Positions 35,284 through 44,492 of a stretch of 64,000 nt of DNA are shown here, in pieces. Made by a program: the position numbers and the translations under genes. The notes under the pieces were generated by a model. The model saw only the letters and a list, made by a program, of their open reading frames with translations. It was not told the origin of the DNA and ran no database searches. This stretch comes from Eubacteriales bacterium (GTDB taxonomy: Bacteria; Bacillota; Clostridia; Lachnospirales; Lachnospiraceae). How positions within the stretch are numbered: position 1 is the first letter of the stretch; each line of letters begins with the position of its first letter. The stretch is from NCBI GenBank assembly GCA_030536575.1, contig JAUNPS010000018.1:18577-82576 (forward strand), given 5' to 3'.

Positions 35284-37353
35284 ATGGCAGAAATTTATGG
35301 ATACACAAAGGATTTTTTGACGATTGACGGGGAACCCTGGTTTCCGGTGATGGGGGAATTTCATTTCAGCCGTTATCCCAAGCAGTATTGGAAGGAATCC
35401 CTTTATAAAATGAAAGCGGGCGGGGTGGAGATTGTCTCCACTTATGTGTTCTGGCTCCATCACGAGGAGGTCGAGGGCATCTATGATTTTTCCGGGCAGC
35501 GGAATTTGCGAAAATTTACGGAGACGGTGAAGGCGTGCGGCCTGAAGATGTTCCTGCGCATTGGCCCCTGGTGTCACGGGGAAGCGCGAAACGGCGGTTT
35601 TCCGGACTGGCTGCTGAAAAAGGGGTTTGAGCCGCGGACAAACGACGAGGCATATTTGGATGAGGTGCGGCGGTTTTACACGGTGATTGCGTCGCAGGTG
35701 AAGGGGCTGCTGCATGAGGACGGCGGGCCGATTATCGGGATTCAGATTGAGAATGAATATGGCCATTGCGGCGGACTGAATGGAGAAGAGGGTGAGCGCC
35801 ATATGCGCCGTTTGACGGAACTTGCGAAGGAAGCGGGGCTGCTTGCGCCCCTTTATACGGCGACGGGCTGGGGAGGGGCCGTGACGGGCGGACTTCTTCC
35901 GGTGATGGGCGGATATTGCGAAGCGCCCTGGGATCCGCGGACGACGGAGCTGGAGCCGAATGAAAATTACGTGTTTACCAAGGAGCGCAATGACCCGAAC
36001 ATTGGCAGCGATTACGGGAAGAAGAACAATCTGACCTATGATTTTACGGCGTTTCCGTATCTGACGGCCGAGCTTGGCGGTGGGCTGCAGGTTACGCATC
36101 ACCGGAGGCCGGTTGCCAGGGCGAAGGATATCGGCGCAATGTCCCTGACGAAGCTTGGCAGTGGCGTGAATCTTTTGGGCTACTATATGTACCATGGCGG
36201 AACGAACCCGGAAGGGAAATTGACGACTCTGCAGGAATCCAGGGCGACCGGATACCCGAACGATCTTCCGGTATTTTCCTATGATTTTTCCGCGCCGATC
36301 CGGGAATATGGGCAGATGTCGGAGACATTGAAGGAAATCAAATTGCTGGCAATGTTTACCAGGGATTTCGGCAGCGAACTTTGCAAAATGGAGACGGTTC
36401 CGGACGAAACGGAAGCGCAGAGGCCGGAGGATTTCGAAAGGCTCCGCATCGCAGTCCGCCGGAATGGGAAGCAGGGCTATCTGTTTGTCAACAATTATCA
36501 GCGAAGACATGTAATGAAAGAACACCTTCAGGAGAAGCTGGAAGTGAAGCTGGACGGGGAAACCATCAGCTATCCGCCGGTGGATATCCGGAATGGGGAT
36601 TTCTTTTTCGTGCCGTTTCATATGCCGATCGGGGACGGCGTGCTGAAGTCTGCGCTGGCTGCGCCGCTGTGCCGTCTGAATGGCGGGGAAAAGGAAATTT
36701 TTGTCTTTTATACGGATACGGACCCGCATTATGAATGGGAAAAAGAGCCGACAAATGCGGAGATTTTGACCATTTCCAGGGAGCAGGCGCTGAATGCGTG
36801 GAAGATTGGAAAAGAGCGGGAGTATCTTGTGATTACGGAAGAAAAGGTTCTGGAATCCGACAGCGGTTTTGAGATGCTGGCGAGGACGGGAGGGGATGTC
36901 CGGAGTTTCCCGGCATTGCCCGAAACGCCGGAAGGCTATGGATTTGCTGGGATGGAAGGCGCTTTTGCATTGTATAAAAGAACGGAACCGCTTCCGGAGG
37001 GAGCCGCGCGGTGCAGGCTGGTGCGGGAAGAGCCGGAGCGGAAGTGTTACGAAATTGAATTGGATTATCCGGGCAATGTGGAGGACTGCTTCCTGCGTGT
37101 GGATTTTTCGGGAGACCAGGCGAAGCTTCGGATCGGCGGCAGCCCTGCGGGCGATTGGTTCTATACCGGGGAATGCTGGGAAATTGGGATGAAACGGTTC
37201 GGTTTTCCGGAAAAAATCGAAATTGAGATAGAAGCATTGCGGGAAAAAGATGAAATTTTTCTGGAAACAAGACCCGCGTTTCAAAATGGAATCGCGTGCG
37301 AAATCCATAGCGTAACGAGCGAAGCTGAAAAGGCGGTTAATCTTTTCTTGTAA
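35284..37353 (+). CDS. GH35 beta-galactosidase
   Basis: A 689-residue family 35 beta-galactosidase. The (beta/alpha)8 domain shows GEFHFSRYP, the acid/base E158 in QIENEYG and the nucleophile E263 in YLTAELGGG. C-terminal jelly-roll domains follow, ending near residue 685. No signal peptide, so it is cytoplasmic. It starts one base after the alpha-galactosidase stop codon. Together the two enzymes would strip alpha- and beta-linked galactose from imported host or plant oligosaccharides. Length fits small bacterial GH35 enzymes. Confidence 0.93.
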   Translation: MAEIYGYTKDFLTIDGEPWFPVMGEFHFSRYPKQYWKESLYKMKAGGVEIVSTYVFWLHHEEVEGIYDFSGQRNLRKFTETVKACGLKMFLRIGPWCHGEARNGGFPDWLLKKGFEPRTNDEAYLDEVRRFYTVIASQVKGLLHEDGGPIIGIQIENEYGHCGGLNGEEGERHMRRLTELAKEAGLLAPLYTATGWGGAVTGGLLPVMGGYCEAPWDPRTTELEPNENYVFTKERNDPNIGSDYGKKNNLTYDFTAFPYLTAELGGGLQVTHHRRPVARAKDIGAMSLTKLGSGVNLLGYYMYHGGTNPEGKLTTLQESRATGYPNDLPVFSYDFSAPIREYGQMSETLKEIKLLAMFTRDFGSELCKMETVPDETEAQRPEDFERLRIAVRRNGKQGYLFVNNYQRRHVMKEHLQEKLEVKLDGETISYPPVDIRNGDFFFVPFHMPIGDGVLKSALAAPLCRLNGGEKEIFVFYTDTDPHYEWEKEPTNAEILTISREQALNAWKIGKEREYLVITEEKVLESDSGFEMLARTGGDVRSFPALPETPEGYGFAGMEGAFALYKRTEPLPEGAARCRLVREEPERKCYEIELDYPGNVEDCFLRVDFSGDQAKLRIGGSPAGDWFYTGECWEIGMKRFGFPEKIEIEIEALREKDEIFLETRPAFQNGIACEIHSVTSEAEKAVNLFL

Positions 37354-37376
37354 TCGGGAAAAGGGGCTGTTATAAT
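37348..37376 (+). promoter_or_regulatory. Sigma-A-type promoter
   Basis: TTGTAA, 17 bases, TATAAT, overlapping the stop codon of the GH35 gene and 30 bases upstream of the membrane protein gene. Confidence 0.75.
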
Positions 37377-37406
37377 AGAAGCTATCAAACATAAAGGAGC
37401 ATTGTT

Positions 37407-37934
37407 ATGGATGTAAACCAAAAGAGAAAAATCAGCCGGAACATCATGATTGCTTCGATCCTGCTCGTTGTAGTGGTCATCGCATTCATGTTCTGGTGTG
37501 CAATGACCGAGCGCACAGAAACCTACTTCTATAACCTGGCAGTCATCTTCTTCCTGGTCGTATACTGCTTCCTCACAGACTATCTGGAGCCTAAACTCTG
37601 CAAAGAATTTGAAGGCATAAGCGAGGAACGAAAAGCGGCCTACCGCCGTTTCTTAATCCTCGACATTGTCGGGTACGCCGGACTGGCCTTCTTCCTGGTC
37701 TTCATATATAACGGAAGCATTGGGATTCTGGGTGTGGTGGCCTACGCGCTGACCGTGAAGCCGAAGCGGGAAGCCAGGACCATTTTTTATAAGAGGACGC
37801 AGCCAGAGACGAAAACCGTCGTGCGGCCCCCGGAACCTCCCAAAGCGGAACCGGAAGTCATCGAAGCCGACGCGCCGGAAGAACCAGATACAGAAAAAAT
37901 CGACCCAGCCGGGCCGGAAGAAACCGAAGAATAA
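37407..37934 (+). CDS. Small membrane protein with acidic/proline-rich tail
   Basis: A 175-residue protein not recognised by family. Four hydrophobic segments are visible: about residues 12-30, 40-56, 86-100 and 103-115. They are followed by a 60-residue cytoplasmic tail rich in P, E, A and K (PPEPPKAEPEVIEADAPEEP). It has its own promoter, AAAGGAG as ribosome site, and ends 80 bases before the corrinoid activator gene. No function can be assigned. Confidence 0.8.
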   Translation: MDVNQKRKISRNIMIASILLVVVVIAFMFWCAMTERTETYFYNLAVIFFLVVYCFLTDYLEPKLCKEFEGISEERKAAYRRFLILDIVGYAGLAFFLVFIYNGSIGILGVVAYALTVKPKREARTIFYKRTQPETKTVVRPPEPPKAEPEVIEADAPEEPDTEKIDPAGPEETEE

Positions 37935-38013
37935 AAACCAGAAGGGCTGCGCGGCAAATGCGGACACAGAAAAAAAGCCGCCGGCCCTTTCCGCAAATCA
38001 GGAGAAGGAAAGT

Positions 38014-39567
38014 ATGGGAATCAAAATCACGATCAAAGAAACAGGGCGTATCCGGGAAATCTCCTGCCACTCAGGCGAGACGATCCTAAATGCCCTGATC
38101 CGAAATGACATTTACGTAAGCGCCGCCTGCGGGGGAAAAGGAAAATGCGGCAAATGCAAAATTCAACTGCTAAAAGGCACATTGCCCGTAACTGGCCCCG
38201 ACCGAAAGAAACTAAAACCGGAAGAGCTGGAACAGGGCTACCGCCTTTCCTGCCTGGCCGTTCCGGAAGAGGACTGCACTATCCGTCTCTGCGTACAAAA
38301 GGACGAAGAATTTGACATCCTTTCCGAAGAAGTCGAAAATCAGATGACGGAAGAAAGCAGCTATGCGATTGCCATCGATATCGGAACCACCACACTGGCT
38401 ATGGTACTGGTAGGGCTGGACAGCGGAAAAACTCTGAAATCTTACTCGGCCATCAACCGGCAGAGAGCCTATGGAGCCGACGTCATTTCCCGCATCCAGG
38501 CCTCCAACGACGGCAAAAAAGAGGAACTTCAGGCCTCCATTCGGGAAGACCTGCAAAACGGCGTCCGTGCCCTCATGGAAATGGGTGGCCTGCAGCCGGA
38601 GCAGATTAAAAAAATCACCATTGGCGGCAATACGACCATGGGGCACCTGCTGATGGGATTTTCCTGTAAGAACCTGGGGGTTTACCCGTTCCATCCGGTG
38701 GATATCGGGACGATTACCGGAAGCTTTGGGGAAATTATTGGGCCGATGGAAAATGCGCCGGATTGCCCGGTCATCCTTCTGCCCGGCATATCAACCTACG
38801 TAGGCGGCGATATCCTGTCCGGGCTTTTGGCCTGCGGGTTTGACGAGAGCGAAGAGACCGCCCTGCTGATTGACCTTGGAACAAACGGGGAAATGGCCAT
38901 TGGAAACAAAGACCGGATTCTGGTGACATCCACCGCGGCAGGGCCCGCTTTCGAAGGCGGAAACATTTCCTGCGGCATGGGAAGCGTGGCCGGGGCGATC
39001 TGCAATGTAGACCTTTCCGGTGGGCAGGTGCATGTCCGCACGATCGGAGACAAAAAGCCTGTGGGACTTTGCGGAACCGGCGTCGTGGAAACCGTTTCCG
39101 AACTGGTAAAAGAAGAATATGTGGACGAGACCGGACGGCTGGAGGATCCCTATTTTCAGGAGGGATTCGAGCTTGCGAAGACGCCGGAGGGGCGGCCGAT
39201 TACCTTTACGCAGAAAGATGTGCGGGAGATTCAGCTTGCCAAGTCGGCGGTGCGGGCCGGGATTGAGACGCTGCTGAAGCGGTTTGGCGTAAGCTATTCT
39301 GAGATCGGCCATGTGTATCTGGCCGGGGGGTTTGGATTCCATATGGATCAGAAAAAAGCGGTGTCGATCGGGCTTTTGCCGGCGGCGCTGGAGGATCGGC
39401 TGGAGACGGTGGGGAACAGTTCCCTGGCCGGGGCGATCCGGTATCTGGTGGATGAGACGGCTCCCAGGCGGGCGGAGCATATTCTGCAGGCGGCGTCGGA
39501 GGTGGAGCTTTCCACGGATAATGCGTTTAATGAATTTTATATGGAATATATGTATTTTGAGGAATGA
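38014..39567 (+). CDS. RACo-type reductive activator of corrinoid proteins (2Fe-2S + DUF4445)
   Basis: A 517-residue protein with a plant-type 2Fe-2S ferredoxin domain (cysteines C39, C45, C48 and C80) and, from residue 115, an ASKHA ATPase-like DUF4445 domain (AIDIGTTTLAMVL, then LLIDLGTNGEM and YLAGGFG). These features define RACo/RamA-like activators, which use ATP to reduce inactive Co(II) corrinoid proteins to Co(I) so they can take part in methyl transfer. No corrinoid protein or methyltransferase gene is in the window, so its client is encoded elsewhere. Ribosome site AGGAGAAGG. It belongs to a constitutive-looking gene cluster, without visible regulator. Confidence 0.92.
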   Translation: MGIKITIKETGRIREISCHSGETILNALIRNDIYVSAACGGKGKCGKCKIQLLKGTLPVTGPDRKKLKPEELEQGYRLSCLAVPEEDCTIRLCVQKDEEFDILSEEVENQMTEESSYAIAIDIGTTTLAMVLVGLDSGKTLKSYSAINRQRAYGADVISRIQASNDGKKEELQASIREDLQNGVRALMEMGGLQPEQIKKITIGGNTTMGHLLMGFSCKNLGVYPFHPVDIGTITGSFGEIIGPMENAPDCPVILLPGISTYVGGDILSGLLACGFDESEETALLIDLGTNGEMAIGNKDRILVTSTAAGPAFEGGNISCGMGSVAGAICNVDLSGGQVHVRTIGDKKPVGLCGTGVVETVSELVKEEYVDETGRLEDPYFQEGFELAKTPEGRPITFTQKDVREIQLAKSAVRAGIETLLKRFGVSYSEIGHVYLAGGFGFHMDQKKAVSIGLLPAALEDRLETVGNSSLAGAIRYLVDETAPRRAEHILQAASEVELSTDNAFNEFYMEYMYFEE

Positions 39568-39610
39568 GGGCGTCATATAATCAAATGATACTGCACCGGG
39601 CGGCGATAGC

Positions 39611-40582
39611 TTGGAACGGGAGAAGATTGATAAGAGAGTTGTTTGCAGCATTGCGCTGGTTCTGATTTTTTATGTGGGACTGGGGACGGCGGCTGTTCGG
39701 AGCGGGCCGGAGGGGATGGGGGAGGAGTGGGCGACGGAGGCGAGTGTGGAGGCGTTGGAGACGGACGACGGGGAGGAGATTGGGAGCGCGGAAGGCGCTT
39801 CAGGCGCTGCTGAGCAGGAGACGGGGAACGCGGAAGGTGTTTCGGGCGAGGAGCCAGCGGGTCAGGCGGAGTTTGGGAGAGCGGAAGGCGTTTCGGGCGA
39901 GGATGAGCAGGAACCGGGCGGCACGGAGGCAGCGGGCCAGATGGAACCAGGGGCCGCGGCGGATGTTTCTGACGTGGAGGCGGACGCGCCGGGCAGCGCT
40001 GTTCGCGAAACGGATGACGATGGGGTTGCGCCCAGAGTGGCATTGACCTTTGACGACGGTCCGCATCCGGTTTATACGCCGCAGCTTTTGGACGGCCTGA
40101 AGGAACGCGGCGTTAAGGCTACCTTTTTTGTCATTGGGAGCAATATTCCGGGCAGAGAGGAGATTTTAAAGCGTATGGACGAAGAAGGCCATCTGATTGG
40201 GAACCACACCTACGACCATGTGCGCATTGATACGCTGAGTGTCGAAGCGGCCTGTGACCAGCTTGTCAAAACAAGTGATTTGGTTCGCGCGATCATTGGA
40301 AAAGACACTGAGTACATCCGCCCGCCCTTCGGAGCGTGGGACAAAAATATGGAATGCGGCATTCCGATGTTTCCGGTGCTGTGGAGCGTGGATACGCTGG
40401 ACTGGACGACGGAAAATGTCCGGGAGATCGTGAACCGCGGGATCAAGGATACCCATGACGGGGATATTATTTTGATGCATGATTGCTATGCTTCTTCGGT
40501 GGAGGCGGCGCTGCAGATTACGGATCTGCTTTTGGAGCAGGGGTACCAGTTTGTGACGGCGGATCAGTTTATACTGGAGTAG
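39611..40582 (+). CDS. Membrane-anchored polysaccharide deacetylase (NodB)
   Basis: A 323-residue carbohydrate esterase. Residues 8-28 form a membrane anchor (VVCSIALVLIFYVGLGTAAV). Residues 30-135 are a low-complexity linker rich in E, A and G with a repeated AEG.SGEE-like unit. Residues 140-323 are a NodB domain: LTFDDGPH, GNHTYDH as the metal-binding HxxxxH, and RPPFGAWD. It should remove acetyl groups from cell-wall glycans on the outer face of the membrane. The start is a TTG with a poor ribosome site, and no better start precedes the anchor. It lies 43 bases after the RACo gene. The short spacing suggests co-transcription, without functional link. Confidence 0.87.
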   Translation: MEREKIDKRVVCSIALVLIFYVGLGTAAVRSGPEGMGEEWATEASVEALETDDGEEIGSAEGASGAAEQETGNAEGVSGEEPAGQAEFGRAEGVSGEDEQEPGGTEAAGQMEPGAAADVSDVEADAPGSAVRETDDDGVAPRVALTFDDGPHPVYTPQLLDGLKERGVKATFFVIGSNIPGREEILKRMDEEGHLIGNHTYDHVRIDTLSVEAACDQLVKTSDLVRAIIGKDTEYIRPPFGAWDKNMECGIPMFPVLWSVDTLDWTTENVREIVNRGIKDTHDGDIILMHDCYASSVEAALQITDLLLEQGYQFVTADQFILE

Positions 40583-40609
40583 CGTGCGGCGCGTGCCCCG
40601 GAACATGCG

Positions 40610-40761
40610 GGCTTCGGGAGTCGGCCATCAGCCACCGGGGGTGCGAAAAACGGAATGCCGGGCTTCGGGAGCCAGTCATCAGGCCCCGCGGGTGCGGAAA
40701 AAACGGAATGCCGGGCTTCGGGAGTTGGCCATCAGGCCCCGCGGGTGCGGAAACTGGAATG
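40610..40761. repeat. Three tandem copies of a 51-53 bp GC-rich repeat
   Basis: Copies begin with GGCTTCGGGAG at 40610, 40661 and 40714 and share CCATCAG, GGGTGCG and CGGAATGCC. They lie between the deacetylase stop and rarA. No open frame across them is credible. Confidence 0.85.
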
Positions 40762-40798
40762 AACGTTTCAAAACCAACATCAGACATGAGGAAGAAAA

Positions 40799-42115
40799 AT
40801 GGATTTATTTGACTACATGAGAAGCAATACCATGGAAAAAGAAGCGCCGCTGGCCTCCCGCATCCGTCCCAGAACCCTGGACGAAATCGTAGGCCAGCAG
40901 CACATCATCGGAAAAGACAAAATGCTTTACCGTGCCATCAAAGCGGACAAACTGGGCTCGGTTATTTTTTACGGGCCGCCGGGCACCGGAAAGACCACGC
41001 TGGCGAAAGTCATTGCGAATACCACCAGCGCCGAATTCACCCAGATCAACGCCACCGTGGCCGGTAAAAAAGACATGGAAGAAGTGGTGGCAAAAGCCAA
41101 GGACTCCCTTGGCATGTACGGGAAACGGACGATCCTGTTCGTAGACGAAATCCACCGCTTTAATAAAGGGCAGCAGGACTACCTGCTTCCGTTCGTGGAG
41201 GACGGCACCCTGATCCTAATCGGCGCAACCACGGAGAATCCCTATTTTGAAGTAAACAGCGCGTTGATTTCCCGCTCCATTATTTTCGAACTGAAGCCCC
41301 TGGAAAAGCAGGACATCCGCATTTTGATCGAGCGGGCCGTTTATGACCGGGAGCGCGGTATGGGTGCATACAACGCGGTGATCGACGAGGAAGCGGAGGA
41401 ATTTTTGGCGGATATTTCCGGCGGCGATGCCAGGGCGGCGCTGAACGCGGTGGAACTGGCCGTACTGACGACCGAGCCGCAGACGGACGGGAAAATTCAC
41501 ATTACGCTTGAAGTAGCTTCTGAGTGTATTCAGAAACGGGTTGTCCGCTATGATAAGACCGGGGACAATCATTACGATACGATTTCGGCGTTTATCAAGA
41601 GCATGCGCGGGTCGGATCCGGATGCGGCGGTGTATTATCTGGCGCGGATGCTGTATGCAGGCGAGAGCGTGACGTTCATTGCAAGGCGGATCATGATCTG
41701 TGCCGCGGAGGATGTGGGAAATGCTGATCCGCAGGCTTTGCAGGTGGCTGTGGCGGCGGCTCAGGCCGTGGAGCGCGTGGGGATGCCGGAGTCCCAGCTG
41801 ATTCTGGCACAGGCGGTTCTCTATGTGGCGACCGCGCCGAAGAGCAATTCCGCCACGAATGCCATTTTCCAGGCGACGGAAGCGGTAAAGGCCGGAAAGG
41901 CGACGATTCCGCCTTATCTGCAGGACGCGCATTATGCCGGGGCGAAGAAGCAGGGGCATGGACTTGGGTATGAATATGCTCATGATTTCCCGAAGCATTT
42001 TTCCAAGCAGCGGTATCTGCCGGAGGAGCTGGGGGATCGGAAGTTTTATGAACCAAGTGAGAATGGTTATGAGCGTCAGATTCGAAAATATTTGGATTGG
42101 CTGCATGAGGAGTAA
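40799..42115 (+). CDS. rarA: Replication-associated recombination protein A
   Basis: A 438-residue RarA/MgsA AAA+ ATPase. It opens with LASRIRPRTLDEIVGQQHI, has Walker A FYGPPGTGKTT, Walker B ILFVDEIHRFNK, and the C-terminal tetramerisation region with YLPEELGDRKFYEPSENGYE, all family hallmarks. The protein helps restart or remodel stalled replication forks, together with SSB. The start follows AGGAAGAAA. Length is normal. The gene is followed by a non-coding stretch that may hold 6S RNA. Confidence 0.95.
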   Translation: MDLFDYMRSNTMEKEAPLASRIRPRTLDEIVGQQHIIGKDKMLYRAIKADKLGSVIFYGPPGTGKTTLAKVIANTTSAEFTQINATVAGKKDMEEVVAKAKDSLGMYGKRTILFVDEIHRFNKGQQDYLLPFVEDGTLILIGATTENPYFEVNSALISRSIIFELKPLEKQDIRILIERAVYDRERGMGAYNAVIDEEAEEFLADISGGDARAALNAVELAVLTTEPQTDGKIHITLEVASECIQKRVVRYDKTGDNHYDTISAFIKSMRGSDPDAAVYYLARMLYAGESVTFIARRIMICAAEDVGNADPQALQVAVAAAQAVERVGMPESQLILAQAVLYVATAPKSNSATNAIFQATEAVKAGKATIPPYLQDAHYAGAKKQGHGLGYEYAHDFPKHFSKQRYLPEELGDRKFYEPSENGYERQIRKYLDWLHEE

Positions 42116-42283
42116 AGAAGTCTTCCAGGCCCGGAGGGGCGGAGCCGATAATAGCGAAAGCGGCTGAGCGAGGAGCAGATTCTTAGCGGAGCCGGTAATC
42201 TTAGGGTTGGTCGTGCGGGGATAACGGTCTATTGGAGTTGATGACATCGGAAATAGCTGCGCGGGGTTATGCACCCAGCGGCA
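42116..42283 (+). ncRNA. Possible 6S RNA (ssrS) downstream of rarA
   Basis: A 168-base non-coding stretch ending directly in a strong terminator. It contains GAGCCGATA and GGTTGG, and near the end GGGGTTATGCACCCAGCGG followed by CATG. These resemble, by memory, the conserved 5' and 3' parts of bacterial 6S RNA. 6S RNA genes sit next to rarA in several Firmicutes. Internal hairpins AGCCG/CGGCT and GGGT/ACCC are visible. No covariance search could be run, so this is a context-based guess. Confidence 0.4.
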
Positions 42284-42310
42284 TGAAAAAGCCCTTAAGG
42301 GGCTTTTTTA
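42284..42310. terminator. Strong bidirectional terminator
   Basis: AAAAAGCCCTTAAGGGGCTTTTTTA: an A-run, a GCCCTT/AAGGGGC stem and a T-run. It ends the rarA / possible 6S transcript on the plus strand and the response-regulator operon on the minus strand. Confidence 0.9.
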
Positions 42311-43033
42311 CGTGAAATATTTCAAATTCCGATAGGAGCATTGCAGAACCGACCCATCTTTCATGAGCAATTCCCTCTTTTTCTTATCCACCGACACCAC
42401 CTGCTTCTTATTCACCAGGCATGAGCGGTGGCACCGCGCAAAATCCTCTCCCAGCTCCTTTTCCAGACTGTCCAGCGTCGCATAATAACCCGTAATCTCC
42501 CCGTGCAGGCAGATTTCCACCTGATGCGGAATATCCGAGGTACGGATTGAAATAATTTCAGAAATACGGATATTTTCCGTCCCTCCGGCGCGTTTCAGCG
42601 TCAGATAATCCTCCGAACTGCCGCAGAAAGCCTCATAGCGTGTATAGGCATCCTCGATGCATTCCACGATCCGCTCCCGGATTTTCGAAGGCTGATCCTT
42701 ATAAATAAAATCCATCGCCTCCAGGCGGTAGCGGAAGGTCAGCGGCGCCAGATCCGCGTGAGACGTAATGAAAACCAGAAACGCCCGCGGATCTACATCC
42801 CGGATCCGTTTCGCAAGCTGAAAGCCGTCCATATCATTTTTGAAATCAATATCCAGAAAATAAAGGCCGGTATCGCTGGCGGAAGGAAGCTGTCCAAGGA
42901 GTTCCGTGGGGGAGGAACAGGAGGCAGCGAAGCCCACGTCCCATTCCGTTTTCATCAGGATGGCCTTTTTCCCAAAGTCGGAAAAGGCTTCCAATTGACG
43001 TTTGTTGTCGTCGCAAAAATAGAGCTTTAACAT
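42308..43033 (-). CDS. LytTR response regulator (AgrA-like)
   Basis: A 241-residue regulator with an N-terminal receiver domain (YFCDDN acidic pocket, D61 in LYFLDID as probable phosphoryl site) and a C-terminal LytTR DNA-binding domain (RCHRSCLVNKKQVVSVDKKK, and YRNLKYF). It is the second gene of an operon with the kinase upstream, nine bases away. AgrA-like regulators bind paired 9-bp direct repeats near their targets; none was recognised here. No agrB or agrD gene is in the window. Confidence 0.92.
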   Translation of the reverse strand: MLKLYFCDDNKRQLEAFSDFGKKAILMKTEWDVGFAASCSSPTELLGQLPSASDTGLYFLDIDFKNDMDGFQLAKRIRDVDPRAFLVFITSHADLAPLTFRYRLEAMDFIYKDQPSKIRERIVECIEDAYTRYEAFCGSSEDYLTLKRAGGTENIRISEIISIRTSDIPHQVEICLHGEITGYYATLDSLEKELGEDFARCHRSCLVNKKQVVSVDKKKRELLMKDGSVLQCSYRNLKYFT

Positions 43034-43042
43034 GGTTTCACC

Positions 43043-44284
43043 TCAAAAATTATCTAACTGCTGGATAAAATATCCGTCTCGTAACAGGGTTCTGCGGTAA
43101 ACGTAAGGGTGTTTCTTCAATATCTCTGACACGGTGGCCAGGCCCATGCCGTGGCCTTCCCCTTTGGTGGAAAAGTCAGTGTGTTCCAGACGGTCCAGGG
43201 GGAGGGAGTCCGCGTCGCAGGAGTTCAGGATGATCAGGGAGTGGCCCTCGTGGCTGTCGTCCAGGCTGATTTCCAGCTCCTTTTTTTCGGATTCCGCCGC
43301 GCCTTCCAGGGCATTGTCCAGATAAATCCCAAGGATACGGCAGAAGTCTCCGGTATCCATCACCATCCAGGAAATCGGGGAGGCGATCTGCACCTTGATT
43401 TTCAGGCCCCTGGCTTTTTCGGACAGGATTTTATTGATCAGAAGGCTTTTGACTTCCGGGATCTGCATGGCCGAGAGGGCGGAGGCGTCAAAGGAGGAAA
43501 GCTGCATCTGGCTGCTCATGGGGAGGATCTGTTCCTGGAAATAGGCCTTCAGCCCCGGAAGATTGCCCTGTTCAATGTAGCCGGACAGGGTGGAGAGGAT
43601 GTTGGCGTAGTCGTGTTTGAAACGGCGCAGTTCCAGGTTGGCGGTTTCCAGGTTTTCAGTGTAGCGGGAAAGGGTTTCCAGGCTGCGGGTGTGCTCATTG
43701 CCCCGAAGCTCCAAGAGCTTGAGTTTTAAAAGGCGGTAAAGCAGGATGACAGAAACCAACAAAAGACCGGTCAGTACCAGAGGATTTTTCCCTAAGCGCG
43801 GATAAAGAAGCAGGATGGAAAATCCGAGGAGCCAGGCAAAGATCCAGGCCAGGAAACCGGACGGAATAGGCGGGAGCTTTTCCTTAAATAAGGAACGGAC
43901 TTTGACGCCGCAGGCATATAGGATCGGAACCGTGAGCAGGAAAATCCCCAGGTGGGGCAAAATCCGCAGGCTGTCCGGCAATGCACTCGTCCAGGTGAAA
44001 TACAGACAGGATTTCCGTACAGCCAGAAGGATCAGAAATCCGGCCATGGAGGCGCAGAGGGAACGGACGATTTCCTTCTGGCCGAAAGCGGTAAAGAGCA
44101 GGCCGTAGACCAGCAAGATCCACGGGGAGGCTGTCCCCTGAAGCTGTGTCAGATACAGATAGAGGGAAGTGGACAGAAACAGGATCGCCTGTTTCCGAAG
44201 CGGCTGGCAAAGCGGCTGCAGGCGGTTCATGGAATAGCTGAATAAAAAGCCGTATAACAGGCTTGAAACGATCTTAAAAAACAT
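43043..44284 (-). CDS. Sensor histidine kinase, AgrC/GHKL type
   Basis: A 413-residue kinase. About six transmembrane helices span residues 30-185. A coiled linker (LSRYTENLETANLELRRF) leads to the histidine H224 in RFKHDYANIL. The C-terminal GHKL ATPase domain has the N-box LGIYLDNALEGA and the G-box GEGHGMGLATV. The layout is that of AgrC-like peptide sensors. It precedes the LytTR regulator, with which it forms a two-component system. The missing peptide and its protease suggest sensing of a signal made elsewhere. Confidence 0.9.
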   Translation of the reverse strand: MFFKIVSSLLYGFLFSYSMNRLQPLCQPLRKQAILFLSTSLYLYLTQLQGTASPWILLVYGLLFTAFGQKEIVRSLCASMAGFLILLAVRKSCLYFTWTSALPDSLRILPHLGIFLLTVPILYACGVKVRSLFKEKLPPIPSGFLAWIFAWLLGFSILLLYPRLGKNPLVLTGLLLVSVILLYRLLKLKLLELRGNEHTRSLETLSRYTENLETANLELRRFKHDYANILSTLSGYIEQGNLPGLKAYFQEQILPMSSQMQLSSFDASALSAMQIPEVKSLLINKILSEKARGLKIKVQIASPISWMVMDTGDFCRILGIYLDNALEGAAESEKKELEISLDDSHEGHSLIILNSCDADSLPLDRLEHTDFSTKGEGHGMGLATVSEILKKHPYVYRRTLLRDGYFIQQLDNF

Positions 44285-44361
44285 AGGGGCCCCCAGTCCT
44301 GATATCCGCAGAGTGGGCGTTTTTGCGCCCAGGATGAAAAAACGGACGTTCAGGATAAAAA

Positions 44362-44391
44362 TTACAAATTTATTAATTAATACGCTATAAT
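44362..44391 (+). promoter_or_regulatory. Promoter and orphan ribosome site before the secreted protein
   Basis: TTACAA, 18 bases, TATAAT. At 44403-44410 lies a perfect AAAGGAGG followed by an ATG TAA start-stop pair, which serves no open frame. The true ribosome site of the next gene is AAGGAGG at 44480. Confidence 0.6.
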
Positions 44392-44492
44392 TCTAACATC
44401 AGAAAGGAGGAATGTAAATAACAAATCCCTAAAATGTAAAAATCTACAATATATTGTTAATGAAAAATTAAGAAAAGACAAGGAGGAAGACC

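Noticed and set aside
33924-35285. Minus-strand open frame opposite the GH27 gene, also 35248-37392
   Set aside because: Both mirror GC-rich glycosidase genes with clear catalytic motifs on the plus strand; their translations are low-complexity and arginine/proline-rich.
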